Shown: positions 7,171 to 15,639, counted from the first letter of the stretch. The stretch is 64,000 nucleotides of DNA from Candidatus Nitrosacidococcus tergens (GCF_902810445.1 NZ_LR778175.1:814501-878500), one strand, 5' to 3'. Program-made: numbers and translations. Notes: generated by a model not told the origin, from the sequence alone.

Positions 7171-9144
7171 CTAAGACTTAGATTGAGGGGTTTGAGCAAG
7201 CGTACTCTCGCTCTCTAAAGTAGAGATATCTTGGGTAATTATTTCACCTCGGCTGATAGAGCGTAACAAGCGGCGCATAATTTTCCCTGATCGGGTTTTA
7301 GGGAGATTATCTACAAATTTAATTTCATCCGGTCGAGCGATGGGACCTATTTGATGAGAAACCCAAATTCTTAACTCTTGTATTAAAAGGTTTTGCTTTT
7401 CTTCATCCAAAGGTTCAATATCTTTTAAGGTAATATAAGCAAGAATAGCTTCACCTTTAATGCCATCAGGGCGACCAATAATCGCCGCTTCTGCCACTTG
7501 GGGGTGAGCGACTAGGGCAGATTCAATTTCCATAGTACCCAAACGATGACCTGCCACATTTAAAATGTCATCATCTCTGCCTAGAATCCAAAAATACCCA
7601 TCTTCATCTAAATGAGCACTATCCCCAGCTAGATAGTATTTACCTTCAAATTTACGCCAGTAAATATCGTAGTAGCTTTGTTTGTCTCCCCAAATAGTAC
7701 GCACCATGGAAGGCCAAGGCTGAGTAATAACTAAATGCCCCCCTTCATGGGGAGAAGTCACGGGATTTCCTTCTTCATCCACAATAGCAACACAAATGCC
7801 TGGTAAGGGTAAGGTGCAAGAACCTGGTTTTGTAGGTATAGCCCCTGGCACAGGTGCAATCATATGAACCCCTGTTTCTGTTTGCCACCAAGTATCTACA
7901 ATGGGGCAGCGTTCTCGACCAATCACTTGGTGATACCATATCCAAGCTTCTGGATTAATGGGCTCTCCTACCGATCCGAGTAATCTCAATCGTGAAAGAT
8001 CATAGGATTCGGGTATTTCCTTACCCATCTTCATAAAGAGTCGAATTGCGGTAGGGGCAGTATAGAAAATACTTACTTTATGATCTTGGCAAATCTTCCA
8101 GAATCTTCCTCCGTCTGGAAAAGAAGGAGCTCCCTCATAAATGACTATCGTTGCACCTGCAGCAAGGGGACCATAGGCAACATAGCTATGACCTGTAATC
8201 CAACCTACATCAGCAGTACACCAAAAAATATCTTCCTGGCGAATATCAAATACCCACTTCATGGTGGTAATCGTGCCTAATAAATAACCTGCACTGCTAT
8301 GCTGAATCCCTTTAGGTTTACCCGTAGATCCAGAGGTATATAGAATAAAAAGAGGATGCTCTGCATTAACCCAAGTAGGTGTACATTTATCATGAGCATT
8401 TGCTTCAGCCTCATGCCACCAAATATCTCGCCCCTGTTCTATAGTAATACTTTGGTTTGTACACTTAAGTACAATCACCTGTTCAATAGTAGGGCACCCC
8501 TTTGCTAAGGCTATATCAGCAGTTGCTTTTAAAGGAACAATTTTGCCACCTCGATAGCCACCATCGGCAGTAATGAGTAGCTTAGCCCTAGTATTTTCAA
8601 TTCTATCTTTTAAAGATTGAGCAGAAAATCCTCCGAACACTACAGAATGAATAGCACCAATTCGAGCACAAGCCTGCATAGCGATAATAGCTTCAGATAT
8701 CATGGGTAGGTAAATAATTACCCGATCCCCTATACTTACTCCTTGACTTTTAAGCACATTAGCAAAGCGACAAACCCGTTGGTATAATTGACGGTAGGTT
8801 AGAGTAGTGATTTCGCCAGATTCTCTTTCAGAGATGATAGCAATCTTCTCTCCATGTGCTTCAAGATGCCGATCTATGCAGTTAAAAGAAACATTTAAAG
8901 TACCATCTATAAACCAGCCATAAAAAGGAGGATTACTCCTATCTAGAACTGTAGTGAAATCTTGATGCCAAGTAAGCTCTGTTTTAGCTTGGGTTGCCCA
9001 AAAACCTTCAAAATCCCTATTTGCAATGCTATGAATCTTGTGCAAATTATCTTTACTTGGGATATGTGCAGCTGCAGAAAATTCTGAAGAGGGGAAAAAA
9101 ATACGTTTTTCGTGTAAGATGGATTCAATATTTTCTTTGTTCAT
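7171..9144 (-). CDS. acs: acetyl-CoA synthetase
   Basis: 657 residues, full length for bacterial Acs. Visible signatures are the N-terminal ACAS_N segment, the P-loop-like YTSGSTGKPKG near residue 268, the WWQTETG adenylation motif near residue 420, GDSAHLDEDGYFWILGR with the hinge region after residue 500, and the C-terminal PKTRSGKIMRRLLR containing the catalytic lysine that is the usual acetylation site. It converts acetate, ATP and CoA to acetyl-CoA through acetyl-AMP in the cytosol. It is divergent from the peroxiredoxin gene, with 142 bp between them holding both promoters. Confidence 0.97.
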   Translation of the reverse strand: MNKENIESILHEKRIFFPSSEFSAAAHIPSKDNLHKIHSIANRDFEGFWATQAKTELTWHQDFTTVLDRSNPPFYGWFIDGTLNVSFNCIDRHLEAHGEKIAIISERESGEITTLTYRQLYQRVCRFANVLKSQGVSIGDRVIIYLPMISEAIIAMQACARIGAIHSVVFGGFSAQSLKDRIENTRAKLLITADGGYRGGKIVPLKATADIALAKGCPTIEQVIVLKCTNQSITIEQGRDIWWHEAEANAHDKCTPTWVNAEHPLFILYTSGSTGKPKGIQHSSAGYLLGTITTMKWVFDIRQEDIFWCTADVGWITGHSYVAYGPLAAGATIVIYEGAPSFPDGGRFWKICQDHKVSIFYTAPTAIRLFMKMGKEIPESYDLSRLRLLGSVGEPINPEAWIWYHQVIGRERCPIVDTWWQTETGVHMIAPVPGAIPTKPGSCTLPLPGICVAIVDEEGNPVTSPHEGGHLVITQPWPSMVRTIWGDKQSYYDIYWRKFEGKYYLAGDSAHLDEDGYFWILGRDDDILNVAGHRLGTMEIESALVAHPQVAEAAIIGRPDGIKGEAILAYITLKDIEPLDEEKQNLLIQELRIWVSHQIGPIARPDEIKFVDNLPKTRSGKIMRRLLRSISRGEIITQDISTLESESTLAQTPQSKS

Positions 9145-9286
9145 AAATCCAAGTTTATTCTAAATTTAAATAAGATATTAACAGTAAAGAATCATTGTTT
9201 TTATCTTAGAAATGAATGAAGGATCTAACTATGCTATTTTAGCAAATTCCTTATTGATAATCTTTTAAATCAAGGAGAATATAGTT

Positions 9287-9886
9287 GTGAGCGTACTTGT
9301 AACTCAAAGCGCCCCTAATTTTACTGCCCCGGCAGTTATGGCAGATGGAACCATTAAAGAGGATTTTCATCTTTCTGATTTTCGTGGTAAATACGTAGTG
9401 ATGTTTTTTTATCCTTTAGATTTCACCTTCGTATGCCCATCAGAAGTACTTGCCCATAATAGTCGTTTAGATGAATTTAAAAAGCGCAATGTGGAAGTCA
9501 TTGGCATATCCATTGATTCTCAATTTAGCCATCACGCATGGCGTAATACCCCAGTAGCCCAAGGTGGGATTGGGAAAGTTGGGTTTCCTTTAGTTGCTGA
9601 TGTAACCCATGAAATCACTAGAACCTATGGAATAGAGCATCCAGATGGGGTTGCACTAAGAGCTTCTTTCCTAATCGATAGAGATGGGGTAGTACAACAC
9701 CAAGTGGTAAATAATTTACCTCTAGGTCGCTCTGTTGACGAAATGCTTCGCTTGATCGATGCACTTCAATTTACCGAAGAACATGGGGAAGTATGTCCTG
9801 CTGGTTGGCATAAGGGTGATGAAGCAATTACTCCTACTGCAGAAGGAGTGGCCCAGTATTTAGCTAAGAACGCAGCTAATTTATAA
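9287..9886 (+). CDS. typical 2-Cys peroxiredoxin (AhpC/Prx1 family)
   Basis: 199 residues from a GTG start with an AAGGAG ribosome-binding site about 10 bp upstream. The peroxidatic cysteine is C50 in FTFVCPSE and the resolving cysteine is C170 in GEVCPAGW, which identifies a typical 2-Cys enzyme. The GG(I)G loop near residue 94 (QGGIGKVGF) and a C-terminal extension ending AQYLAKNAANL resemble the Prx1/Prx2-like, overoxidation-sensitive group rather than short AhpC. It reduces hydrogen peroxide and organic peroxides; no AhpF or reductase partner is adjacent, so thioredoxin is the likely electron donor. Confidence 0.93.
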   Translation: MSVLVTQSAPNFTAPAVMADGTIKEDFHLSDFRGKYVVMFFYPLDFTFVCPSEVLAHNSRLDEFKKRNVEVIGISIDSQFSHHAWRNTPVAQGGIGKVGFPLVADVTHEITRTYGIEHPDGVALRASFLIDRDGVVQHQVVNNLPLGRSVDEMLRLIDALQFTEEHGEVCPAGWHKGDEAITPTAEGVAQYLAKNAANL

Positions 9887-9899
9887 AGTAATAATATTG

Positions 9900-9930
9900 G
9901 CAGCCGCCTAGCATACAGTTGAGCGGCTGC
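9900..9930. terminator. hairpin between convergent peroxiredoxin and dksA genes
   Basis: An 8-bp perfect GC-rich inverted repeat, GCAGCCGC at 9900-9907 and GCGGCTGC at 9923-9930, lies between two convergent genes. No strong T-run follows on either side, so it may be a Rho-assisted or weak bidirectional terminator. Confidence 0.45.
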
Positions 9931-9950
9931 TACTCTATATGTTATAAATA

Positions 9951-10391
9951 TTAATACTGTTGTTTTTCTCTGATTTCATCTAAGGTTTTACAATCTATAC
10001 ATAGGGTTGCAGTAGGTCTTGCTTCTAAGCGCTTAATTCCTATTTCTGCACCGCAGGCTTCACAGTAGCCATATTCACCATGATCTAAATTTTTCAAACA
10101 CTGATTTATCTTTGTGATGAGTTTGCGTTCTCTATCTCTTGCTCGTAGCTCTAGGGTAAACTCTTCTTCTTGAGAAGCTCTATCGCTTGGATCTGGAAAA
10201 TTCATTGCCTCATCTTGCATATGATGCACTGTACGACTGACTTCTTCTATAAGCTGTTGTTTCCAACTCTGCAACACTTGGCGAAAATAATTAATTTGGT
10301 TTTTGCTCATATACTCCTCACCTAGGCTCTGCTTATAGGGAGCGAGCTTAACATCAGGCTCATCTGAGCTCTTTTTTTTACTTACAGCCAT
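9951..10391 (-). CDS. dksA: DksA RNA polymerase-binding transcription factor
   Basis: 146 residues from the ATG at 10391, which has a TAGGA sequence upstream; a GTG at 10409 would add six residues. A coiled-coil N-terminal half carries the tip-like acidic segment DPSDRASQEEEFTLELRARD (DxxDxA motif). It is followed by a C4 zinc finger, CEACG...CIDC. DksA works with ppGpp in the RNA polymerase secondary channel to reset transcription during starvation. Length and motif order match true DksA rather than short TraR-like proteins. It is monocistronic, convergent with the peroxiredoxin gene and divergent from cbbY. Confidence 0.93.
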   Translation of the reverse strand: MAVSKKKSSDEPDVKLAPYKQSLGEEYMSKNQINYFRQVLQSWKQQLIEEVSRTVHHMQDEAMNFPDPSDRASQEEEFTLELRARDRERKLITKINQCLKNLDHGEYGYCEACGAEIGIKRLEARPTATLCIDCKTLDEIREKQQY

Positions 10392-10541
10392 ATCTTTGGA
10401 TCCTACCACTATGGGATAAAATTATTGTGAATAATATATACTAAAAACACAATAAAACTTACCATTCTAAACAAATAGTTTTTGTAAAGAAAGTAGTTTT
10501 GTAGCTAATATTTTCATCTACCCTAAAGTATATAGACCATA

Positions 10542-11297
10542 ATGAAACTAAGAGGATTAATTTTTGATGTAGATGGTACCCTAGCTGAAACAGAACGAGA
10601 AGGGCATCGAATTGCATTTAATCAAGTATTTAAGAAATTTGGCTTGAATTGGGATTGGGACAGTAGACTCTATGGCACACTTTTAAAAATAAGTGGAGGC
10701 AAAGAACGTATTCTTTACTATATAAATCACTATCAGCCTAACTTTATTTCTCCAATTGCCACTGATAACTTTATTACTCAGCTTCACCAACTTAAAAACC
10801 AATATTATCTTCAACTACTTGAAGAGGGAAAAATACCCCTTCGCCCTGGTATTGCTCGCTTAATTTCTGAAGCTAAAAAAAGTAACTTAAAGCTTGGGAT
10901 TGCAACTACGACTACTGAAGAAAATGTAATAGGCTTACTACAAGCTCATTTTGGAGCTGAGGGACCTAAATGGTTTGATTGTATTGCTGCGGGAGATATG
11001 GTGAGAAATAAAAAACCCGCTTCTGATATTTATTATTACTGCTTACAAAAATTAGATCTAAATGCAAGCCAATGTATTGCCTTTGAAGATTCAGAAAATG
11101 GTATGAGAGCCGCTATAGGTGCTCAAATTAAAACTATTGTTACCGTTAATGATTATACCGAAAATGAGAACTTTTCTGGAGCAACTTTAATACTAGAGCA
11201 CTTAGGTGATCCTCAATTTCCTACAAAAATACCAAATGAAAAAAATCTTAACTATGTGACTATTGATTTTTTAATACAGCTATTAACAGAAAGATAA
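10542..11297 (+). CDS. cbbY: CbbY-like HAD-family phosphatase
   Basis: 251 residues. HAD motif I is FDVDGTLAETE at residues 8-18, followed by GHRIAFNQVF, which is the hallmark of CbbY. Motif II is ATTTTEEN near residue 122, motif III the Lys in NKKPASDIY near 154, and motif IV AFEDSENGMRAA near 178. Established CbbY enzymes dephosphorylate xylulose-1,5-bisphosphate, a misfire inhibitor of Rubisco, in the Calvin cycle. No Rubisco gene is in the window, so the autotrophic role is inference. A beta-phosphoglucomutase-like HAD is the alternative. It is divergent from dksA. Confidence 0.85.
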   Translation: MKLRGLIFDVDGTLAETEREGHRIAFNQVFKKFGLNWDWDSRLYGTLLKISGGKERILYYINHYQPNFISPIATDNFITQLHQLKNQYYLQLLEEGKIPLRPGIARLISEAKKSNLKLGIATTTTEENVIGLLQAHFGAEGPKWFDCIAAGDMVRNKKPASDIYYYCLQKLDLNASQCIAFEDSENGMRAAIGAQIKTIVTVNDYTENENFSGATLILEHLGDPQFPTKIPNEKNLNYVTIDFLIQLLTER

Positions 11298-11539
11298 AAT
11301 AATAAATCAAGCTTTCTTTTTATTTGATGAGCACCTCTCTAAAACTTAGAGATTCAAAATAGTATGAGTGACAAAAAATGGATTTAGAACGTACTAAATT
11401 TATCACATTTATTAATGAATTTAGCTAATGATTGCGTTATAGCTAGAGGTAATATTCTTACTTTATAAAAAATATTATTTAATATAATTAATTTATTTAA
11501 TCTAAAGTTAGAGAATCAAACTTTAATATTTAGATAATT

Positions 11540-11555
11540 TGGCATGGTCGTTGCT
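11540..11555 (+). promoter_or_regulatory. sigma-54 (RpoN) promoter of the PEP-CTERM gene
   Basis: TGGCATGGTCGTTGCT places GG and GC exactly 10 bases apart, matching the TGGCAC-N5-TTGCW consensus in every position but one (T for C in the -24 element). The predicted transcript start is about 11566, leaving a leader of some 54 bases with a GAGGAG ribosome-binding site before the ATG at 11620. The rest of the 322-bp gap 11298-11619 has only AT-rich sequence and a weak 6-bp hairpin at 11337-11351; no gene was found. Confidence 0.8.
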
Positions 11556-11619
11556 CCTTTATAGCGTAAAGGCTGCGTAATTTAAGAATTACGATTTAAT
11601 AAAATAGAGGAGATTAACG

Positions 11620-12375
11620 ATGACTTACCGTACTTGTACTGCATTATTGATTACTAGCTCTTTATTCGCATTAACCGCAAATGCTGGACCGCTCACTGTG
11701 AGTTCTTCTGTTGGAGGTGCACCTAATGCAAGTAGTATTTTTTATGAGAATTTCGACTCACTTCCTACACTAGGTGCACCTACTAATACCCATATTAATA
11801 ATAGTACCTATACCTTAGATAATGGTCTTTCCGTGGATTTTAATGGCGGTATGGTTTACCGAGATTCACAATCTGGGGTGGCTGCTGCCCCTTACTTATC
11901 AGGCGATAATGGTGATAATTTTGGTAATAGTCCATCAACTGGTCAAGATCAATCATATTATCTAGCTGCAGGTGCTGATGGATCTGAAGACACGATTACT
12001 TTTAATTTTAGCCAAGGGCAGATGTATTTAGGATTATTATGGGGATCGGTAGATGATTACAATACATTAAGTTTTTTCGATTCAAATGATGATTTGATCG
12101 GTACGGTTACTGGATCAGATGTATTAACATCACCTAATGGAGATCAGGGTATAAATGGTACCACTTATGTCAATATTAATTCAGATACTGCATTTTATAA
12201 GGTTGAAGTAACATCTACTTCACCTTCTTTTGAATTTGATAATATGGCTTTTAGTAAAAATAATGTAGATGTACCAGAGCCTGGAATACTAGGGCTTTTT
12301 GGATTAGGGTTGTTGTTAATGGGGTTTACTCTTTTTAATCGGAGAAATTCTATCAGTAGTAGTATGATTGCTTAA
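11620..12375 (+). CDS. PEP-CTERM sorting-domain exported protein
   Basis: 251 residues. It has an N-terminal signal peptide ending about ANA at residue 22, and a Ser/Thr/Asn/Gly-rich beta-sheet-like body. The C-terminal tripartite PEP-CTERM signal has VPEPG near residue 218, a hydrophobic LGLFGLGLLLMGFTLF helix, then the basic NRR. Such proteins are cut and delivered to the surface or exopolysaccharide matrix by an exosortase. No exosortase is in the window, so it must be elsewhere in the genome. The body (FYENFDSL, DTITFNFSQGQMYLGLLWGS, FDNMAF) resembles the many Npun_F0296-like exosystem PEP-CTERM proteins. It is driven by the sigma-54 promoter and followed by a strong terminator, so it is a self-contained unit. 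Confidence 0.9.
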   Translation: MTYRTCTALLITSSLFALTANAGPLTVSSSVGGAPNASSIFYENFDSLPTLGAPTNTHINNSTYTLDNGLSVDFNGGMVYRDSQSGVAAAPYLSGDNGDNFGNSPSTGQDQSYYLAAGADGSEDTITFNFSQGQMYLGLLWGSVDDYNTLSFFDSNDDLIGTVTGSDVLTSPNGDQGINGTTYVNINSDTAFYKVEVTSTSPSFEFDNMAFSKNNVDVPEPGILGLFGLGLLLMGFTLFNRRNSISSSMIA

Positions 12376-12423
12376 TTATTGTTCAGTTAGCGTTTTACTC
12401 ACAAACTCCGATATATTTATATA

Positions 12424-12449
12424 CCCCCTAGTCGAATAGGGGGTTTTTT
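12424..12449 (+). terminator. intrinsic terminator of the PEP-CTERM gene
   Basis: CCCCCTA (12424-12430) and TAGGGGG (12437-12443) form a 7-bp stem with a 6-base loop, followed at once by six T residues. This is a canonical Rho-independent terminator. Confidence 0.92.
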
Positions 12450-12547
12450 GTATAAAGGTATAATTAAAAAGTAAAAATAGCTATGAGCTTAATTATAAAA
12501 AATATCTTTTTCTTACTTCTTGCCTTCAGTCTCTCTCTGTTTTACTA

Positions 12548-12730
12548 GACCCTTATGCAATTACAAATTAGAATATGAGAGACTATGGGGAGCATAGGTA
12601 TATCACGTTAGGAATCAGTTGCTATGCACAAGTTTTAATTGCGGTGTGGACATTAAGAGATGATGAAATACGCTTGATTTCATCATGGAAAGCCAATACA
12701 ACCCAACGGAGGCAGTATGACCACCAATAA
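12548..12730 (+). pseudogene. BrnT-like toxin remnant (broken)
   Basis: One frame gives DPYAITN, an in-frame TAG at 12569, then NMRDYGEHRYITLGIS, CYAQVLIAVWTLRDD and EIRLISSWKANTTQRRQYDHQ before a stop. The RDYGE-RY-TLG, VLIAVWT and IRLISSWKA-RR-QY blocks are those of BrnT RNase toxins (RelE-like fold). The upstream 30 or so residues expected in the family are not readable and there is no start before the nonsense codon, so the gene is dead or only a C-terminal piece from the ATG at 12575 is made. It overlaps the antitoxin start by 14 bp, the usual brnTA arrangement. Confidence 0.8.
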
Positions 12731-13011
12731 AGATTCGATCTATAACGAATATAAGGACATGGATTTTAGTCAAGCAAGCTAAACCAGTTTCTGAAATCCC
12801 CGCTTTGAAAGCATTGCAAGCAACTGAAAAAGAGCGTATCACGATACGTATTGATAAAAGTATCATTGCCCAATTCAAAGTGAAAGCAGAAACAACAGGT
12901 GGAAACTATCAAAGCCTAATTAATGAAGTACTGAAACAATATTTGCTGGGTGAATCTCTACAGGATGTAGTCAGGCGGACTATTCAACAAGAGTTGCAAA
13001 TAAAACAATGA
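12717..13011 (+). pseudogene. BrnA-like antitoxin, frameshifted by a 4-bp duplication
   Basis: The first frame reads MTTNKDSIYNEYKDMDFSQA then stops. The second frame continues KPVSEIPALKALQA, then ERITIRIDKSIIAQFKVKA, then GNYQSLINEVLKQYL. At the junction CAAG is directly repeated (CAAGCAAG, about 12771-12778); removing one copy restores a continuous 96-residue reading frame. The second part has the ribbon-helix-helix shape of BrnA antitoxins (ITIRID..., NYQSLINEVL). An open frame from ATG 12805 would still encode 68 residues including the whole DNA-binding domain, so autoregulation might survive. Confidence 0.8.
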
Positions 13012-13031
13012 AAAAAGCCTTATTACTCATG

Positions 13032-13066
13032 CCTATTTTAGTTAACACTTCGTTGACTAAAATAGG
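13032..13066. repeat. long inverted repeat downstream of the BrnTA remnant
   Basis: CCTATTTTAGTTAAC at 13032-13046 and GTTGACTAAAATAGG at 13052-13066 pair over 15 positions with one G-T type mismatch and a 5-base loop. It starts 21 bp after the antitoxin stop codon. No T-run follows. It may be a transcription stop or a leftover element end. Confidence 0.6.
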
Positions 13067-13170
13067 TTGGCTTAATATTATATTTAGATGGAAATCTAAG
13101 TTCACTCCCTGCTTTTTTCTGTTGACACTTACCCCGCCTACTCATCCTTGAAGGGAAGAAATAGACTAAA

Positions 13171-13545
13171 TTACCGCTTTAGCCATTCTAAGCCAAATAA
13201 CTTAGGTGGAGTCATAGATTTTACCTTAGCCAAGCTCTCTATTAGAGAGCTTGCTTGTAATGGGGTAGTTTTCCCCGCACCAACAGCCTCTAGGATTTGG
13301 TGAGCTTTTTGCTCAATCGTTCCTTTTAATTCAATCTCTACTGAGCTATCTATGGCTTTTAACGGTGCTTATATTTGATCAATACATATGAGCATTTGAG
13401 AATCGCCAGCTAATACTAGTTCTAGGGCTTTATCCAGTAGCTTTTGCTTATGCTCTGCAAAATACACCATTACTAGATACCCTTGATCTTTTACCCCTTT
13501 AGATCTTCCTTTGAGGTTTCCCGATTGTCCTTTCTTAAATGGCAT
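13171..13545 (-). pseudogene. DUF5681-type protein with an internal stop codon
   Basis: From ATG 13545 the minus strand reads MPFKKGQSGNLKGRSKGVKD, the start of DUF5681 proteins (FKKGQSGNPxGRPKG), which occur mainly in prophages and mobile DNA. An in-frame TAA at 13369-13371 interrupts it after residue 58. The same frame then continues APLKAIDSSVEIELKG to a C-terminus ending FGLEWLKR at 13171, giving 125 codons in one frame. A single nonsense change therefore killed an otherwise intact gene. No terminase or other phage gene is adjacent. Confidence 0.75.
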
Positions 13546-14094
13546 AACTATTTAAATCAATAAAACAAATATAGAGACTCTGAGCATTGCGATTTAGTGC
13601 AAAACCTAAAGCCTCGCTAGCAATCTTTTTTTATAGCTGCTGAACCTACCCTTTATTTCTACTTTTTCAGTTCAAAGAAAAAAAGAAATCCTCCCAATCT
13701 CCGCCGATCATGAGACAGCTTACTTTGCCTAATCCTGCTAGGAGTTCGGATAGACTGAAAATTTCAAATTCTCTTACTTTAATACCTACTGCTAATAGGT
13801 ATTAAGGGAGATAGATATTGGCATACCTATTTCCCCACCTAATCTTCAACTATACTACAGTTTTCACAACTGCTAATCTGTTAAGCATTATTATTATAAA
13901 AAGAACCCTAAAATTACAGGGCTTATCTTAAGGTATTATTACTTTAATATTTGGATGCAAAATAATTACTCTAGAACGTAACTCTAAAATTGTAAGTTAA
14001 ATAATAGCTTTATATACAGGTTTTTCGATAAAGTCATCGAGCTAATTAGTATTTTTTAGTTTCTTTATTAACATCCACAGCTCTTTTTTATTTT
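13546..14094. other. 549-bp gap without recognisable gene; one inverted repeat
   Basis: I find no open frame with coding character here. A hairpin with 12-bp arms (CTTTAATACCTA at 13777-13788 and TAGGTATTAAGG at 13796-13807, one G-T pair, 7-base loop) is the only clear structure, and no T-run follows it. The stretch is probably eroded accessory DNA. Confidence 0.6.
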
Positions 14095-14531
14095 ATGTAC
14101 TTGAAGGTATATAGGATGTATCAGAATCTCATAACAGGTTGTGTAATTGCTATAGTTTCTTCTTGTCTTTCTTCTTATCTAACATCGATATGGACAATGA
14201 AAAAATTCTATACTGAAAAATGGTGGGATAGAAAAGCACTAGCTTATACTGAAATAATTAATGCACTTTATGACATGACTCAATTCTATAAAGTCTTTAA
14301 AGAGGATTATGGACAACAGGATTTTATTTCTGAAGAATGATCTTCTGAATTATGGGAAAAACGTCTTATAGGTATGAAAAAAATTCATCGAGCCACAGAC
14401 TTAGGATCTATTTATATAGCTGATGATGCTGTAAAAATATTGGTAGATTTAAGGAATAGAGAATCATTAGATTGAGATTCAAATCCCATGAAAAAATTCT
14501 AAAAATTGCGAGAGAGGATTTAAGAAAATAA
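14095..14531 (+). pseudogene. broken gene for a small single-span membrane protein
   Basis: An 81-residue frame starts with a membrane segment (LITGCVIAIVSSCLSSYL) and a EKWWDRKALAYTEIINALYD block, then meets TGA at 14338. The same frame continues SSELWEKRLIGMKKIHRATD, LGSIYIADDAVKILVDLRN, then TGA and TAA. A neighbouring frame supplies KIAREDLRK and a stop at 14529. I recognise the whole as a member of a widespread but uncharacterised membrane-anchored family that has an N-terminal helix, a WWxRKxxAY block and a C-terminal ARxDL tail. At least two nonsense changes and one frameshift are needed, so it is inactive. Confidence 0.7.
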
Positions 14532-14631
14532 AATTTTTATATAAAGATAACTTATCCTCATGAGTTTATGATAACTATCATTAAACGCACTCCCCCTGAT
14601 TTAGGATTCTTTATATAAATTATTATTTCCA

Positions 14632-15456
14632 ATGCTCAGTTACTTACATACTTTTCATGCAGGGAATCGTGCTGATATACATAAGCACGGGATGGTTTAT
14701 TGGCTGCTGCAGCAACTAGTCAAAAAAGATAAACCTTTTACCTATCTTGACTTTTATGCAGGTCGTGGGCTTTATGATTTAACTTCAGCAGATTCCTTAA
14801 AAACTATGGAAGCTAAAGCAGGGATTGAGCAAATCATTGATCAATCGTGGCTTAATAAATTACAAGACTGGCAAGATTTACTTAAGGTACTTAATCCTGA
14901 GGGTAGGATACGCTATTATCCCGGATCATCTTGGCTTGCTAGTCAACTTTTAAGAACGGAAGATAAAGGGCAATTCTGTGAATTACATCCTACAGAGTAC
15001 CAAGCATTAAGAAAAAATTTTGCAAATAACCCTAATCTCTATATTCATCAAAGAGATGCCCATGAAGCATTGCTTGGACTACTTCCTCCTCACCCCAAAC
15101 GAGGGCTTGCTTTTATTGATCCTAGCTACGAGGTAAAAGAAGAGTATCGTAAACTGGCAGATCTTATTTCTAAAGCTTATGAGAAATGGTCGGTGGGTCG
15201 CTATATGCTGTGGTATCCTTTATTAGCTACAACAGACTATCATCAAGCAATGGTAAAAAAATTAGCAAAATTACCTCGCTGGTGCCAAAGTGAATGGCAG
15301 TGGGCAAACCCTAATGATGTCACTGGGCTTTATGGCAGTGGTATTCTGTTGATTAATCCCCCTTGGGGGATTTCAGCCTTTTGCCAAGCATGGCATAGTC
15401 AATTGAAACGATGGTTTCCCCATAGTCAAACTCGATTTAAGGAGCAGAATCCTTAA
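14632..15456 (+). CDS. rlmJ: 23S rRNA (adenine-2030-N6)-methyltransferase
   Basis: 274 residues. The N-terminal MLSYLHTFHAGNRADIHKH is the RlmJ family signature. SAM-binding motif I is FYAGRG at residues 41-46 and the catalytic N6-adenine motif, usually DPPY, is here DPSY at 163-166. The family installs m6A2030 in 23S rRNA during ribosome assembly. The P-to-S change in the catalytic motif is unusual, although other N6-adenine enzymes tolerate S at that place. The gene stands alone between pseudogenes and an unknown convergent gene. Confidence 0.92.
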   Translation: MLSYLHTFHAGNRADIHKHGMVYWLLQQLVKKDKPFTYLDFYAGRGLYDLTSADSLKTMEAKAGIEQIIDQSWLNKLQDWQDLLKVLNPEGRIRYYPGSSWLASQLLRTEDKGQFCELHPTEYQALRKNFANNPNLYIHQRDAHEALLGLLPPHPKRGLAFIDPSYEVKEEYRKLADLISKAYEKWSVGRYMLWYPLLATTDYHQAMVKKLAKLPRWCQSEWQWANPNDVTGLYGSGILLINPPWGISAFCQAWHSQLKRWFPHSQTRFKEQNP

Positions 15457-15574
15457 GCCTATTTTGGCAAGCAATCCAGAGAATTGCTTACCTATGTTCT
15501 GAATTTTTCTGCCTTTGAATCATTATAGAAGCGTCTTTAACACCTACTCGCAGAAATTAGTATTTATTCAAAAG

Positions 15575-15606
15575 CATAGGGAAAGTTAGATAAAACTTTC
15601 CCTATG
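15575..15606. terminator. 13-bp perfect hairpin between convergent genes
   Basis: CATAGGGAAAGTT at 15575-15587 and its exact complement at 15594-15606 flank a 6-base loop. It sits 34 bp after the end of the minus-strand 366-residue gene and 119 bp after rlmJ. The following bases are only modestly T-rich on the minus strand (CTTTTG). It is a likely bidirectional terminator. Confidence 0.65.
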
Positions 15607-15639
15607 ATAAATAAAAAACTGCTATTTCTGTAAAGATGT

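Noticed and set aside
12615..12878. 87-residue open frame on the minus strand across the BrnTA region
   Set aside because: It is antisense to the clear BrnT and BrnA coding remnants and has no recognisable domain or ribosome-binding site.
14470..14495. GATTCAAATCCC resembling a tRNA T-arm
   Set aside because: No matching acceptor, D-arm or anticodon arm can be folded around it and it lies inside a decayed coding frame.
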